DNA from: VRUE01 sp035997045
Lineage (GTDB): Bacteria; Actinomycetota; Thermoleophilia; Solirubrobacterales; 70-9
DNA: 55,427 nucleotides
NCBI GenBank assembly: GCA_035997045.1
Contig: DASYIY010000080.1
Coordinates: forward strand, 1 to 55,427
Reading direction: 5' to 3'
Below are positions 23,506 to 33,084 of this stretch, piece by piece. The notes under the pieces are model-generated. The model was not told the origin of the DNA. It searched no databases and saw only the letters and a program-made list of their open reading frames with translations. The position numbers and the translations under genes were made by a program. Each line of letters starts with the position of its first letter. Within the stretch, counting starts at the first letter, position 1.

Positions 23506-25026
23506 GTGAGCGACGACGACCGCCTCCGCCGCGAGCGTGGCGACGTGGGCGAGGACCTTGGGGTCGGCTTCGAGGCTGCCGCGACACCAGAGCCCGCTAC
23601 CTTCGGCGCCTCGGCGGCGCGCGGAGTCGGCGTGCTGGTTGGCCGAACCCTCGGTCTGCAGCTGCTGACGGCCGGCGTGACCATCCTCCTTGCCCGGCTG
23701 CTGACCCCTGCGGACTACGGGATGTTCGCCCTAGCGTTGGCCATCCAGATGGGGGGGCAGCGACTGGCGGAGATGGGGCTGCCGTCGGCGCTGATCGGTC
23801 AAGAGGACGAGCCCTCCGTCGAGCAGCAGGCAGCCGTGGGGGGGGCGATGCTGTCTACCTCGGTGTTGCTGTCGGGGCTCCTCCTCGGATTTGCCTTCGC
23901 TGTGGCACCGGCGCTCGGCATCGACAGCGAAGCGCTGCGAGTGGTCGGTATCGCGGGGCTGGCGATGCCGCTCTACGCCGGCCGGGCGGTGCCGACGGCC
24001 TTGATGGAGCGTCATCTTCTCTTTGGGCGCGTTGCGGTGGTCGAGGCGGCCGACACCCTCACCTTCAACGTCTTCGCCCTTGCCGCCGCGTATGGTGGCC
24101 TCGGGGCATTCAGCCTCTCAGGCGCGGTGCCCGCGGGCGCCCTTGCAAGCGCGGTTGCTGCCTGGGCTCTACAGGAGTTCGCGCGCAGGCCGGCGCTGCG
24201 CTTGGACCCGCTGCGGCCGATGTTCAAGTTCGGGGCAAGGGTCACGCTCGTCTACGGCATCAACATCGGCCGGGAAATCGGCTTCGTGGTGGTGCTCACC
24301 GCGGTGGGCGGCTCGGCGGTGACCGGCTTTTACGCAATGGCCACGCGCCTGTTCTCGTTTCCGATCGCGCTCGCCGGCGCAATCGCCCGCGTCTCCTTCC
24401 CGGCGCTCTCGCGCAGCAGCGGGAAACGCGAGGGACGCGCCGCCAGCGCGGCCGTCTACGCGACCATCGTCGCCGGCCTGCCACTGGCGCTTGTAGCCGG
24501 CGCGGTGCAGCCGCTGATCGGAGTGGTTCTCGGCGACACCTGGATGCCGACCTCGGACGTCGTCCTGGCCGGCTCTCTCGGAATGATGGTCGCAGCAGGC
24601 GCCAACGCGACAATGATCGGGTACTCGCTCGCGGAGGGGGCGGTGGGGCCCGTCGTCGCGGCGGCAGCCATCGGAACCGTGCTCGCCTGGACCCTCGCGG
24701 CGGTGCTCATCGCTCCCCTGGGCGAGACCGGAATAGGCCTCGCGCTCACCGTCTCCAGTCTGGGCGCGATGGTCGTCCTCGCATTGCGCACCCACCCCAC
24801 CCTCGGCCGCTCGATATTCGCGGTGCTGAAGATGTCGCTGATCTCCGGGCTCGCCGTGCTCGCCGCCCAGCTCGCGGGCGTCGAGCAAAATGCGACCGGG
24901 CTGGCGCTCGCCCTCTGCATCGTCACCGCGGTCTGGCTGCCGCTTCAGCTCCTCTTCTTCCGCCGCGAGACGCTCTCGCTCTTCCACCTCATTCGACCCC
25001 TGCTGCCCAGAGGGGCCTCAACCTAG
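23506..25026 (+). CDS. Polysaccharide flippase (Wzx/MOP superfamily)
   Basis: 506 residues from GTG at 23506. The first helix region reads ARGVGVLVGRTLGLQLLTAG, then the MOP-flippase signature LLARLLTPADYGMFALAL (the 'L.p.dyG.fal' motif). This is followed by roughly twelve to fourteen helices in total and a typical central YAMATRLFSFPIALAGAI segment. Wzx proteins flip undecaprenyl-pyrophosphate-linked repeat units across the membrane. Its start region overlaps no gene; the frame is open further upstream to 23359 but overlaps the divergent ligase. The GT2 gene begins four bases after the stop, so they are an operon. Confidence 0.93.
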   Translation: MSDDDRLRRERGDVGEDLGVGFEAAATPEPATFGASAARGVGVLVGRTLGLQLLTAGVTILLARLLTPADYGMFALALAIQMGGQRLAEMGLPSALIGQEDEPSVEQQAAVGGAMLSTSVLLSGLLLGFAFAVAPALGIDSEALRVVGIAGLAMPLYAGRAVPTALMERHLLFGRVAVVEAADTLTFNVFALAAAYGGLGAFSLSGAVPAGALASAVAAWALQEFARRPALRLDPLRPMFKFGARVTLVYGINIGREIGFVVVLTAVGGSAVTGFYAMATRLFSFPIALAGAIARVSFPALSRSSGKREGRAASAAVYATIVAGLPLALVAGAVQPLIGVVLGDTWMPTSDVVLAGSLGMMVAAGANATMIGYSLAEGAVGPVVAAAAIGTVLAWTLAAVLIAPLGETGIGLALTVSSLGAMVVLALRTHPTLGRSIFAVLKMSLISGLAVLAAQLAGVEQNATGLALALCIVTAVWLPLQLLFFRRETLSLFHLIRPLLPRGAST

Positions 25027-25030
25027 GCCC

Positions 25031-25963
25031 GTGGAGACGACCGTCTACATACCCACCCTGCGCGCCGGCGAGCGGCTCGCACAAACGCTCGAGTCGCTGG
25101 AACGGCAGGAACCGAGACCCCGGGTCGTGATCGCCGACAACAGCAGCGAGGGCCTCGGTGCCGAGCTCGTTCGCTATCGCTTCCCCTGGGCTCTCTCGGT
25201 CGCCTTCGGGGAAAACCTCGGCTTCGGTGCCGCCCTCAACCGCGCCGTGCGCGAAGTTCCCGGCGACCCGATCGTCTTCCTCAACGACGACGTCTCGGCG
25301 GAGCCCGGCTTCATCGCCGGGCTGACCGAGGCGTTGACTCCCGAGGCCGGCATGGTCGCGGGCGTGCTGCTGAGTGAAGCCGACCCAAGCCGAATCGATT
25401 CGGCGGGCGTCGTGGCGGACCGGACGCTGCTCGCCTTCGACCACCTCAACGGCGAGTCGGTCGAGGCACTCGGGTCCGCCGGCGATCCCCTGGGACCAAC
25501 CGGCGGCGCGGCGCTGTACAGGCGCAGCGCCTTCGAGCAGGTCGGCGGCTTCGACGAGGGGATCTTCCTCTACTACGAGGACCTGGACCTGGCGCTGCGG
25601 ATGCGGTTGGCCGGCTTCGGCTGCCGCCTCGCCCCAAGCGCAAGGGGGATCCACGCCTACTCGGAAACACTCGGCGCCAAGACCGGCCGCAAGTACGCGA
25701 TGACGGGCTGGAGCCGCGGCTACCTCTTGCGGACTTACGGCTTTGGCAGGCGACCGGCGCTGCTGCTCCGGGCGCTGGCGGCCGAGGCCACGATCTGCGC
25801 CGGACAGATGGTCTCCGAGCGGACCGCGGAGGGGCTGCGCGGCCGGCTGCGCGGTTGGCGAGCCGCGAGGGGCGTGCCGATGCGGCAGGCCCCATCCGAA
25901 GGCCTACTCGACATTTCTCTGCGCCATGCACTTGCCCTGCGCCGTATTCGTCACAGCGGATGA
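25031..25963 (+). CDS. GT2-family glycosyltransferase
   Basis: 310 residues from a GTG at 25031 (METTVYIPTLRAGERLAQTL). GT-A features: VVIADNSSEGLGAELV, FGENLGFGAALNRAV, IVFLNDDVSAEPGFIAGL with the metal-site aspartates, then PTGGAALYRRSAFEQVGGFD and LYYEDLDLALRMRLAGFGCR. The C-terminal part has a helix-rich tail with hydrophobic residues (RPALLLRALAAEATICAGQM). It follows the flippase after four bases and is likely translated with it. Probably another transferase building the repeat unit; donor unknown. Confidence 0.92.
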   Translation: METTVYIPTLRAGERLAQTLESLERQEPRPRVVIADNSSEGLGAELVRYRFPWALSVAFGENLGFGAALNRAVREVPGDPIVFLNDDVSAEPGFIAGLTEALTPEAGMVAGVLLSEADPSRIDSAGVVADRTLLAFDHLNGESVEALGSAGDPLGPTGGAALYRRSAFEQVGGFDEGIFLYYEDLDLALRMRLAGFGCRLAPSARGIHAYSETLGAKTGRKYAMTGWSRGYLLRTYGFGRRPALLLRALAAEATICAGQMVSERTAEGLRGRLRGWRAARGVPMRQAPSEGLLDISLRHALALRRIRHSG

Positions 25964-26020
25964 ACCACGGAATTCGCCTCGCACATCTGTGCGCCCGCCG
26001 CTGCGAATAGCATTCCCACG

Positions 26021-27937
26021 GTGGCGGGGGCCAGACCGACGGAACTGCTCGCGAAACTCGGGTCGGTGTTCAGATCGTTGCCCTTTCTGGGACTCGTCGT
26101 CGCACTACTCACCTTTCCGACTTTCTCGCTGACCCCGTCACCCGGACTCGACCCTTCGTGGGGGGCTGGCCTGCAGATGGCGGCGCACGACGGACTCGTC
26201 TTCGGCCGGGAGGTGGTCTTTACGTACGGGCCCCTCGGCTTTCTCTCCGTGCCGACCCTGTGGTACCAGGATCTCGGCGCCGCCGCCGTGGCCTACGCGG
26301 CCCTGGTGCACATCCTCGCCTGCACCCTGATTCTCTGGGCTGCCCTGCGGATCTTCGACCGCCCGCTCGCGGTGATCGTCGCGCCTGCAGCTTCCTCGGC
26401 TCGCCGCTGGTGACTATCGCCTTGCTGCTCGCCGCAGGCGTGGCGGGCGAGCGGATGGGCACACGTCCGCAGTCCGCCTTCCCGTTCATGATCGGGGCGC
26501 TTGCGGCATTCGCCTTCCTGGTCAAACTGAATCTCGGCGTCGAGATCTTCCTCCTCGGCAGCGTGGCGCTGCTCGCCGACCGTCCATGGCGGGTGTCTAT
26601 TCAGCTTGCCCAGTTCGCCGGCGCTTTTTTCGCCGCGCTGATCCTGCTCTGGCTCGCCGCCGGGCAGCCGCTTGGCGCCATCCCCGACTACTTCTCCCTC
26701 TCTCGCTCGATGATCTCGGGGTACTCGGAAGCGATGGTGCTGAGCAACCCGGGATCTACGGGCAATGCCCTGCTGGCTGTTGGTGCCGGCATCGCAACAA
26801 CCGTCGCGACCTGGCTGCTCAACGGCGACCTGGCTGGACGGCGACGCCTCATCCTCACCGGCCTGATCGGGCTGTTCTGCTTCTTCAGCTTCAAGGAAGG
26901 TTCATCAGGCCCGACCACCCTCACGTCGCGCTCTTCGTCTCGGCGATCACCGCGGCCTGGTTCGCTCTGGGCTGGAAGCGGCCCCTCCGCTGGCTGGGAA
27001 TAGCCACTCTGATCGCCCTCCTCGCGGTGTCGATCAACTTCTCCTCTGGCGCCATCAACCCGATTGCCCACTTCAGGGCGGCGCGCGACCTGACCCGGAC
27101 GATGGTCTCCCCGTCGCGGCGCTATAGCGAGACCGACGCGGGCCGATCCAACATCGAGGCCAATTTCAACATCGACCCAGCCATAATCACGGCGATCGGT
27201 AACCGACCGGTTCACGTCAGCCCGTACGAAACGAGCATCGCCTGGGCCTACGGACTCAACTGGCGGCCACTGCCCATCTTCCAGGACTACCTCGCCTTCA
27301 CGCCTAGGCTCGATCGGGAGAACACCGACGCGCTACGCTCCGAGAAGGCCCCGCAACTGATTCTTCGCCAGCTCGACAACGGCACCGTGGACGTTCGCTA
27401 CAGCGGCTTCAATCCACCGCAAGCGACGGTCGAGATGCTCTGCAGGTACAGCCCAAGCCTGATCCGCGGCAACTGGATGCTCCTGCACAGAACCCGGAAC
27501 CGCTGCGGGCGCGAAAAGCTGCTGAAGAGCATCGACGGGGAGTTCCGCAAACCATTCGTGGTGCCGCCCACGCCACCTGGGAGCCTCACGGTCGCGCGTG
27601 TGCATGGCGTCGGCGTCGGCGGACTCGACGACTGCGCACTCTGCTCTTTCGCGCCAAGCCACGCTATGTCGAATTCTCGGGCGGGAACCAGTCGGCTTCG
27701 ACAGCGCCCAACTTCCGCCTCGTGCCTGGCACCGTAGAAGACGGTCTCCTAATCTCCGCCCCGCGCCGAGCTGACTATCCTGAGCCGTTCACGCTGGCTC
27801 CGGATCCGGTCACCTTCACGATCAGCGGCCCCGGGCTCGAAGGTCCGATCGAGATCGACTTCTACACCAGGCCGATTAGCCCCGGCGCGGGCAACGTTCA
27901 GGACCAGCCAGATGCAGGGGCGCGGGCCAGCAAATAG
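26021..27937 (+). pseudogene. Multi-pass membrane protein broken by three frameshifts
   Basis: Three frames join into one protein of about 640 residues. GTG start at 26021; the first frame includes LDPSWGAGLQMAAHDGL and VFTYGPLGFLSVPTLWY, an opening seen in uncharacterised glycan-cluster membrane proteins. A shift near 26380-26386 moves into CSFLGSPLVTIALLLAAG and FAFLVKLNLGVEIFLLGS. A second near 26899-26902 (GGTTC, where an extra T would restore KEGFIRPDHPHVALF) and a third near 27620-27640 lead to LRTLLFRAKPRYVEF and the end at 27937. Each shift needs one base added. The N-terminal two thirds is membrane helices, the last ~220 residues soluble. Codon use stays normal across the breaks, so sequence error or very recent decay are both possible. 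Function unknown. Confidence 0.72.
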
Positions 27938-27979
27938 CATCCCGCTGCCGCGAGCGGCAAACAGCTCGCGTGGACGCGA

Positions 27980-28624
27980 ATGAACTACGAGCGCCTCTAC
28001 TCATACCGCTTCCGCGACATCGATCAGGCCGCCCGCTTGCGGGTCTGGGAGGAGATCGCGCCCCACGTCCACGGCCTGATGGGCTCGCCCCAGACGGTGC
28101 TCGACGCCGCCGCCGGCCGCGGCGAGTTCATCTGCTCGATCCCGGCCGCCGAGCGCTGGGCGGTCGACGAGGTCGCCTACGAGGAGGCCGAGCGCACCAA
28201 GGGGGTCAAGTTCGTCACCTCGAGGATCATGGACGCCGAGCTGCCCGGCGAGCATTTCGACGGCGTCTTCGCCTCCAACTTCCTCGAGCACCTCTACGAC
28301 CAGGAGGCGATCTCGCAGTTCCTCGAAAAGATGCGCGACGCAATGGTTCCCGGTGGTCGGATCGCGATCATGGGGCCGAACTACCGCTACTGCTCGAAGG
28401 AGTACTGGGACTGCGCCGATCACTACGTCGCGCTCACTCACGTGGCGATCGCCGAGCATCTCTACGCCGCCGGCTTCGAGCCACAGCGCGTCATCCCCCG
28501 CTACCTGCCCTACTCTTTCCGAGGCATCCTGCCTCCCTCGCCGCGCCTCACCGGCCTCTACCTGCGCACCCCCCTCGCCTGGAAGCTGCTCGGCAAGCAG
28601 TTCCTGGTGATCGGGCAGCGCTGA
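27980..28624 (+). CDS. Class I SAM-dependent methyltransferase
   Basis: 214 residues from ATG at 27980. The methyltransferase core is clear: TVLDAAAGRGEFICSI (motif I), FDGVFASNFLEHLYD (motif III/IV region) and MRDAMVPGGRIAIMGPNYRY (motif V), ending in a longer C-terminal part with a hydrophobic tip (LYLRTPLAWKLLGKQFLV). In sugar clusters this group is often followed by epimerases and a GT2, exactly as here. It may methylate a nucleotide sugar or lipid-linked glycan. Six bases separate it from the first epimerase, so it opens a four-gene operon (methyltransferase, two epimerases, GT2). Confidence 0.9.
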   Translation: MNYERLYSYRFRDIDQAARLRVWEEIAPHVHGLMGSPQTVLDAAAGRGEFICSIPAAERWAVDEVAYEEAERTKGVKFVTSRIMDAELPGEHFDGVFASNFLEHLYDQEAISQFLEKMRDAMVPGGRIAIMGPNYRYCSKEYWDCADHYVALTHVAIAEHLYAAGFEPQRVIPRYLPYSFRGILPPSPRLTGLYLRTPLAWKLLGKQFLVIGQR

Positions 28625-28630
28625 AGGACC

Positions 28631-29698
28631 TTGCGCGTCCTGGTGACAGGGGGCGCCGGCTTCGTCGGCGGCAACCTCGTCGTCTCATTGGCCGATCGCC
28701 ATCCCGACTGGGAGATCGTCGCGCTCGACAACCTGATGCGGCGTGGATCGGAGCTGAACCTGCCACGGCTGCGCGAGGCCGGGGTCGAGTTCCTCCACGG
28801 CGACGTGCGCGAGCCCGCCGACCTGAAGGCGGCCAGCTCGTTCGACGCGATGGTCGAGTGCTCGGCCGAGCCCTCGGTCCTTGCGGGATTTGGTGATCCC
28901 TCCTACTCGGTCCAGACCAACCTGCTCGGCGCCTTCAACTGCCTCGAGCGGGCGCGCGCCGAGGAGGCGTTCGTCGTCTTCCTCTCGACCAGCCGCGTCT
29001 ACCCGGTGGCGCCGCAGCTGGAGTTGCGGCTGGAGGAGGCGGAGACCCGCTTCGAGCTGAGCGCCTCCCAACCCGTCGCCGGCGCCGGCGTGGCCGGTAT
29101 CGCCGAGGACTTCCCTCTGGCGGGCGCCCGCACGCTCTACGGCGCCACCAAGCTCTCCGCCGAGCTGTTGATCGAGGAGTACGCCGACGCCTTCGGACTG
29201 CGCGCGGTGACCAACCGCTGCGGCGTCATCGCCGGCCCCTGGCAGATGGGCAAGGTCGACCAAGGCGTCTTCTCCTGGTGGCTGCTCAGCCATCGCTACG
29301 GACGGCCCCTCTCCTATATCGGCTACGGCGGCTCGGGCAAGCAGGTGCGCGACCTGCTCCACATCGACGACTTGATCGACCTGGTCGACGAGCAGCTAGG
29401 CGACCCGGAGCGCTGGAGCAGCGTCACCGCGAACGTCGGCGGCGGGCGCGAGTGCAGTCTCTCGCTGCTGGAGACAACGGAGATCTGCCGCGAGCTGACA
29501 GGCAACGAGGTGCCGATCGGGGTCGAGCCCGAGACCCGGCCCGGAGACGTGCCAGTCTACCTTAGCGACTGCTCGCGGCTTCATTCTCTAACCTCGTGGC
29601 GCCCTCGCCGCGGGCCGCGCGACGTGCTTGCCGACTTGCTTGAGTGGTCGGCGGCGCATGAGGACTCGTTGCGGGCGGCGCTGGGTTTCGAGCGATAG
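28631..29698 (+). CDS. NAD-dependent epimerase/dehydratase, CDP-paratose 2-epimerase-like (first copy)
   Basis: 355 residues from a TTG at 28631 giving MRVLVTGGAGFVGGNLVVSL. Extended-SDR features are the GGAGFVGG dinucleotide motif, LDNLMRRGSELNLPRLREAG, VECSAEPSVLAGFGDP, and an intact catalytic pair in TLYGATKLSAELL (Tyr-x3-Lys). GKQVRDLLHIDDLIDLV is the sugar-binding half. DNLMRRGSELNL and KQVRDLLH resemble TyvE/CDP-paratose epimerases, which invert C2 of a dideoxy-sugar. That substrate is not assured: no CDP-sugar dehydratase or reductase genes are seen here. It is coupled to the second copy 21 bases downstream. Confidence 0.88.
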   Translation: MRVLVTGGAGFVGGNLVVSLADRHPDWEIVALDNLMRRGSELNLPRLREAGVEFLHGDVREPADLKAASSFDAMVECSAEPSVLAGFGDPSYSVQTNLLGAFNCLERARAEEAFVVFLSTSRVYPVAPQLELRLEEAETRFELSASQPVAGAGVAGIAEDFPLAGARTLYGATKLSAELLIEEYADAFGLRAVTNRCGVIAGPWQMGKVDQGVFSWWLLSHRYGRPLSYIGYGGSGKQVRDLLHIDDLIDLVDEQLGDPERWSSVTANVGGGRECSLSLLETTEICRELTGNEVPIGVEPETRPGDVPVYLSDCSRLHSLTSWRPRRGPRDVLADLLEWSAAHEDSLRAALGFER

Positions 29699-29719
29699 GC
29701 GAAGGGGACGACTGCAACG

Positions 29720-30793
29720 ATGCCGAAGGCGATAGTCACAGGATCCGGGGGCCTGATCGGCTCCGAGTCGGCGGCCCGTCTGGTCGAGGCCGGCTACGAC
29801 GTGATCGGGGTCGAGAACGACACCCGCGCCGTCCTCTTCGGCCCCTCGGCATCGACTGCATCGGTGACAGAGCGCCTCAACCGCGAGCTCGAGACCTTCC
29901 GCACCGCCGACCTCGACATCCGCGACGCCGACGGGATCGACCGCATCTTCGCCGAGGCCGGCAAGGAGATCGAGTTGATCGTCCACACCGCCGCCCAGCC
30001 TTCGCACGACTGGGCGGCCAGCGATCCGCAGGCCGATTTCGGGATCAACGCCAACGGCACCCTCAACCTGCTTGAGGCGACGCGCAAGCACTGCCCTGAG
30101 GCGACCTTCATATTCACCTCGACCAACAAGGTCTACGGCGACCGGCCCAACTACCTGCCGCTGGAAGAGCAGGAGACGCGGCTCGAGCTACCCGCGGACC
30201 ACGAGTGGTTCGGCGGCATCGACACGACGATGTCGATCGACTCCACTCTGCACTCGCTGTTCGGCGCCTCCAAGGCGGCGGCCGACCTGCTGGTCCAGGA
30301 GTACGGCCGCTACTTCGACATGCCGACCGTCTGCTTCCGCGGTGGCTGCCTCACCGGGCCCAACCACGCCGGCGCCCAACTGCACGGCTTCCTCGCCTAC
30401 CTGATGAAGTGCACGGTCACCGGCGACCCCTACACCGTCTTCGGCTACGAGGGCAAGCAGGTGCGCGACAACGTGCACAGCGCCGACCTGGTCGACGCCT
30501 TCCTGCTCTTCCACGCGCAGCCCAAGGCAGCTACCGTCTACAACATCGGCGGCGGTCGGGCCAACGCCTGCTCGATGCTGGAAGCGATCGAGATCTGCGA
30601 GCGCATCGCCGGCCGCGAGCTGGACTGGAAAATGAGCGACGAGGCGCGGGTCGGCGACCACCGCTGGTGGATCAGCGACCTCGAGGAGTTCGGCTCGCAG
30701 TACGGCGGCTGGCGGCCCCAGCGCGACCTGGAGACGATCCTGCGCGAGATCTACGAAGCCAACACCGAGCGCTGGGCTTCCGCGTCGGCATGA
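29720..30793 (+). CDS. NAD-dependent epimerase/dehydratase, CDP-paratose 2-epimerase-like (second copy)
   Basis: 357 residues from ATG at 29720. It has the dinucleotide motif GSGGLIGSESAARLVEAG, HTAAQPSHDWAASDPQADF, FTSTNKVYGDRPNYLPLEE, then HSLFGASKAAADLLVQEYGR and CFRGGCLTGPNHAGAQLHGF, and GYEGKQVRDNVHSADLVDAF. The long central insertion and the 'GGCLTGPNHAG...KQVRDN' block are closest to the TyvE-like group. The usual catalytic Tyr of Tyr-x3-Lys is Phe here (LFGASK). Related proteins with LFGASK are known to me, so this may be a subfamily trait. Its stop overlaps the next ATG. It probably acts on the same nucleotide sugar as the first copy, perhaps as a paired or heteromeric enzyme. Confidence 0.9.
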   Translation: MPKAIVTGSGGLIGSESAARLVEAGYDVIGVENDTRAVLFGPSASTASVTERLNRELETFRTADLDIRDADGIDRIFAEAGKEIELIVHTAAQPSHDWAASDPQADFGINANGTLNLLEATRKHCPEATFIFTSTNKVYGDRPNYLPLEEQETRLELPADHEWFGGIDTTMSIDSTLHSLFGASKAAADLLVQEYGRYFDMPTVCFRGGCLTGPNHAGAQLHGFLAYLMKCTVTGDPYTVFGYEGKQVRDNVHSADLVDAFLLFHAQPKAATVYNIGGGRANACSMLEAIEICERIAGRELDWKMSDEARVGDHRWWISDLEEFGSQYGGWRPQRDLETILREIYEANTERWASASA

Positions 30794-31578
30794 AGCTCTC
30801 GCTGGTCATCCCCGCCTACAACGAGGAGGAGACGGTCGCCGAGACCGTCGAAGGCATCGTCACGACCCTGAAACGCGAGGAGATCGACCACGAGGTGATC
30901 GTCGTCGACGACTCCAGCAGCGACGGCACCGCGGCCGTGGTCGAGCGGATCGCCGCCGAGCATCCGCAGGTCCGCTGCCTGCCATCGCCCTACGAAAACG
31001 GCTTTGGCTTCGCCGTGCGAGCCGGCCTCGAGGCCTTCGAGGGGGACGCGGTGGCGATCGTCATGGCCGACGGCTCCGACAGCCCCGAGGACATCGTCTC
31101 CTACCAGCGCCTGCTCGAAGAGGGCTACGAGTGCGCCTTCGGCTCGCGCTTCGTCCACGGCGCGACCGTGCTCGACTACCCGCGCTCGAAGCTGATCATG
31201 AACCGGATCGTCAACTTCGGCATCCGCGCCCTCTTCCGTCACGGCTACAACGACACGACCAACGCTTTCAAGGCCTACCGGCGCGAGGTCATCGAGCACA
31301 TCCAGCCCCTCCTCTCCCACCACTTCAATCTGACGGTCGAGCTGCCGCTGAAGGCCGTGGTGCGCGGCTACAGCTACGGGATCGTGCCGATCTCCTGGAC
31401 CAACCGCAAGGCCGGCACCTCGAAGCTTCGCCTCAACGAGATGGGCAGCCGCTACCTCTTCATCGTCCTCTACGTCTTCCTCGAGCATCACCTCAGCCGC
31501 GGCGACTACCGTCGCGACGGCACGCCCGCGGCCCGGCCGCGGGGGACCTGGCGGGCCGGACGCAGCGCCAAGCTGTGA
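30790..31578 (+). CDS. GT2 glycosyltransferase, dolichol-phosphate mannosyltransferase-like
   Basis: 262 residues from the ATG at 30790 that overlaps the epimerase stop (ATGA). Sequence order: LSLVIPAYNEEETVAETVEG, EVIVVDDSSSDGTAAVVERI (D-D in the nucleotide site), ENGFGFAVRAGLEAFEGD, and IVMADGSDSPEDI, the D-x-D-type metal site. CAFGSRFVHGATVLDYPRSK and SWTNRKAGTSKLRLNEMG follow. This is the DPM1/Ppm1 arrangement, which makes polyprenyl-phosphate sugars for membrane GT-C enzymes. Only weak C-terminal hydrophobicity (YLFIVLYVFLEHHL) is present. The next gene, a large membrane protein, could be the GT-C partner. Confidence 0.93.
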   Translation: MKLSLVIPAYNEEETVAETVEGIVTTLKREEIDHEVIVVDDSSSDGTAAVVERIAAEHPQVRCLPSPYENGFGFAVRAGLEAFEGDAVAIVMADGSDSPEDIVSYQRLLEEGYECAFGSRFVHGATVLDYPRSKLIMNRIVNFGIRALFRHGYNDTTNAFKAYRREVIEHIQPLLSHHFNLTVELPLKAVVRGYSYGIVPISWTNRKAGTSKLRLNEMGSRYLFIVLYVFLEHHLSRGDYRRDGTPAARPRGTWRAGRSAKL

Positions 31579-31611
31579 TGGACGCCGAGGGCCAGACCTT
31601 CTCGGCGTTTC

Positions 31612-33015
31612 ATGCCGACTAAGGTGCCAGCGATGCTCCGCCAGGCGGGAACTTTCATCAGGCGGTTTCGCGAAGAGCTCGATCGATCGCTCTTTAAGCC
31701 GCCTCCACCTGGGCGGGTGCGATTCGAGGGCTGGAAGAGAGCGGTGATCATCGTGGCCTTCGTGGCACTTGCGGCCTTCTTGCAGTTGCTCCGGCTCGGT
31801 CCATCCAACGCGTTGAACTCACTGTGGGCAGAGGACGGAATGACCTTCCTCGGCGAAGCGCTGAACCAGGATTTCCTTCACCTCGTGACCGTTACCCACG
31901 GCGAATACCTCGTCGTGCTACCCCGGCTGATTGGCGAGGTAGGGGCTGCAGTGCCTCTGTACCACGCCCCGATGGCGATGAACCTCATCGCCGTTCTCGT
32001 CATCGCTCTCGGCGGACTAGCCGTCTGGTTCGCCAGCGCCGGGCAAATCCACAGCCCCTATCTACGTGCGCTCCTGGTGGCACTAATGGTCCTCTGCCCG
32101 GTTAGCACGGTCGAAGGGGTTGCCACGCCGACCAATGTCGCCTGGTACGCGGCCTTCGCCGTTTTCTGGCTGCTTCTCTGGCGACCGGCGACAATCTGGG
32201 GGGCCTGCCTCGGCGCGCTACTGATATTGGTCACGGGCCTCAGCACCCCTGCCACATTCTTCTTCCTCCCGATCGCACTCCTGCGCGCGATTGCAATCCG
32301 CAACCGCCGCGACACTTTGATCGTTGGCGCCTATGCGCTGGCCACGGCACTTCAGGTGCAGGCAATCACGCACAGCAACGAACATGTGGCTGTCCCGATC
32401 TGGACGGGACACATCATCACCGCTTTCTTGCAGCGGGTCGTCGACAGCTCCGTCCTCGGACTCGAACTTGGGGGCTCGACCTGGGCCGCCTGGGGGTGGC
32501 CTTTCCTGGTCGCAATCGTCGTCACCGCCATCGCCTGCCTGATCGCCATGCTGCTGCGTACCTCCTCCAGCCGCCTCTTCGCTGCGATCGCCGTCGGCAC
32601 GTCGGTGACGATGTTCATGGTCTCCGCCTACAACCGCGCGCCCCTCGGCGATCTGATGGTCTGGCCGACCGGCGGCAACAACACCCTCGGCAGCCGCTAC
32701 GCGATCATCCCGACTCTCCTGCTGATCAGCGCCGGGCTCGCCCTGCTCGACTCCGTGCGCCCCTTGTGGCGAGGGCGCCCCCTTGCGACGATCGCAGCGG
32801 CAACCGTCCTGTTGGTATCCCTAGTCACATCCTTCGACGTTCGCGTCGACGACACCGGTCGCGGAGGACCGCTCTGGGACGAAAGCCTGCACGCTGCCAC
32901 GGCCCAGTGCTATTCCGAAGGCCTAGCTGCAGTACCCGTCCCCACCGCCCCTGAAGGATGGACCGTTTCCATCCCATGTGACCGGCTGGTGTCCACGGTC
33001 AAGCCGGTGCGGTAG
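31612..33015 (+). CDS. Multi-pass membrane protein, GT-C-like, unknown function
   Basis: 467 residues starting at ATG 31612. After a basic soluble start there are about nine to eleven membrane helices. The first external loop after helix one holds NSLWAEDGMTFLGEALNQ, with an acidic W-A-E-D-G motif. It is followed by HGEYLVVLPRLIGEVGAAVP and a C-terminal soluble tail with two cysteines. An acidic pair in the first external loop is the signature of GT-C transferases that use polyprenyl-phosphate sugars, so a GT-C role fed by the upstream DPM-like enzyme is a good guess. I do not recognise a named family. Codon choice appears looser (more A/T-ending codons) than in the rml genes. Confidence 0.78.
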   Translation: MPTKVPAMLRQAGTFIRRFREELDRSLFKPPPPGRVRFEGWKRAVIIVAFVALAAFLQLLRLGPSNALNSLWAEDGMTFLGEALNQDFLHLVTVTHGEYLVVLPRLIGEVGAAVPLYHAPMAMNLIAVLVIALGGLAVWFASAGQIHSPYLRALLVALMVLCPVSTVEGVATPTNVAWYAAFAVFWLLLWRPATIWGACLGALLILVTGLSTPATFFFLPIALLRAIAIRNRRDTLIVGAYALATALQVQAITHSNEHVAVPIWTGHIITAFLQRVVDSSVLGLELGGSTWAAWGWPFLVAIVVTAIACLIAMLLRTSSSRLFAAIAVGTSVTMFMVSAYNRAPLGDLMVWPTGGNNTLGSRYAIIPTLLLISAGLALLDSVRPLWRGRPLATIAAATVLLVSLVTSFDVRVDDTGRGGPLWDESLHAATAQCYSEGLAAVPVPTAPEGWTVSIPCDRLVSTVKPVR

Positions 33016-33084
33016 CCGAACATGGTTCCCAGAGCCTCAACCTACGGAACCTAGCCGCGTCACGCACGGCCTCGGCCGTAGACA

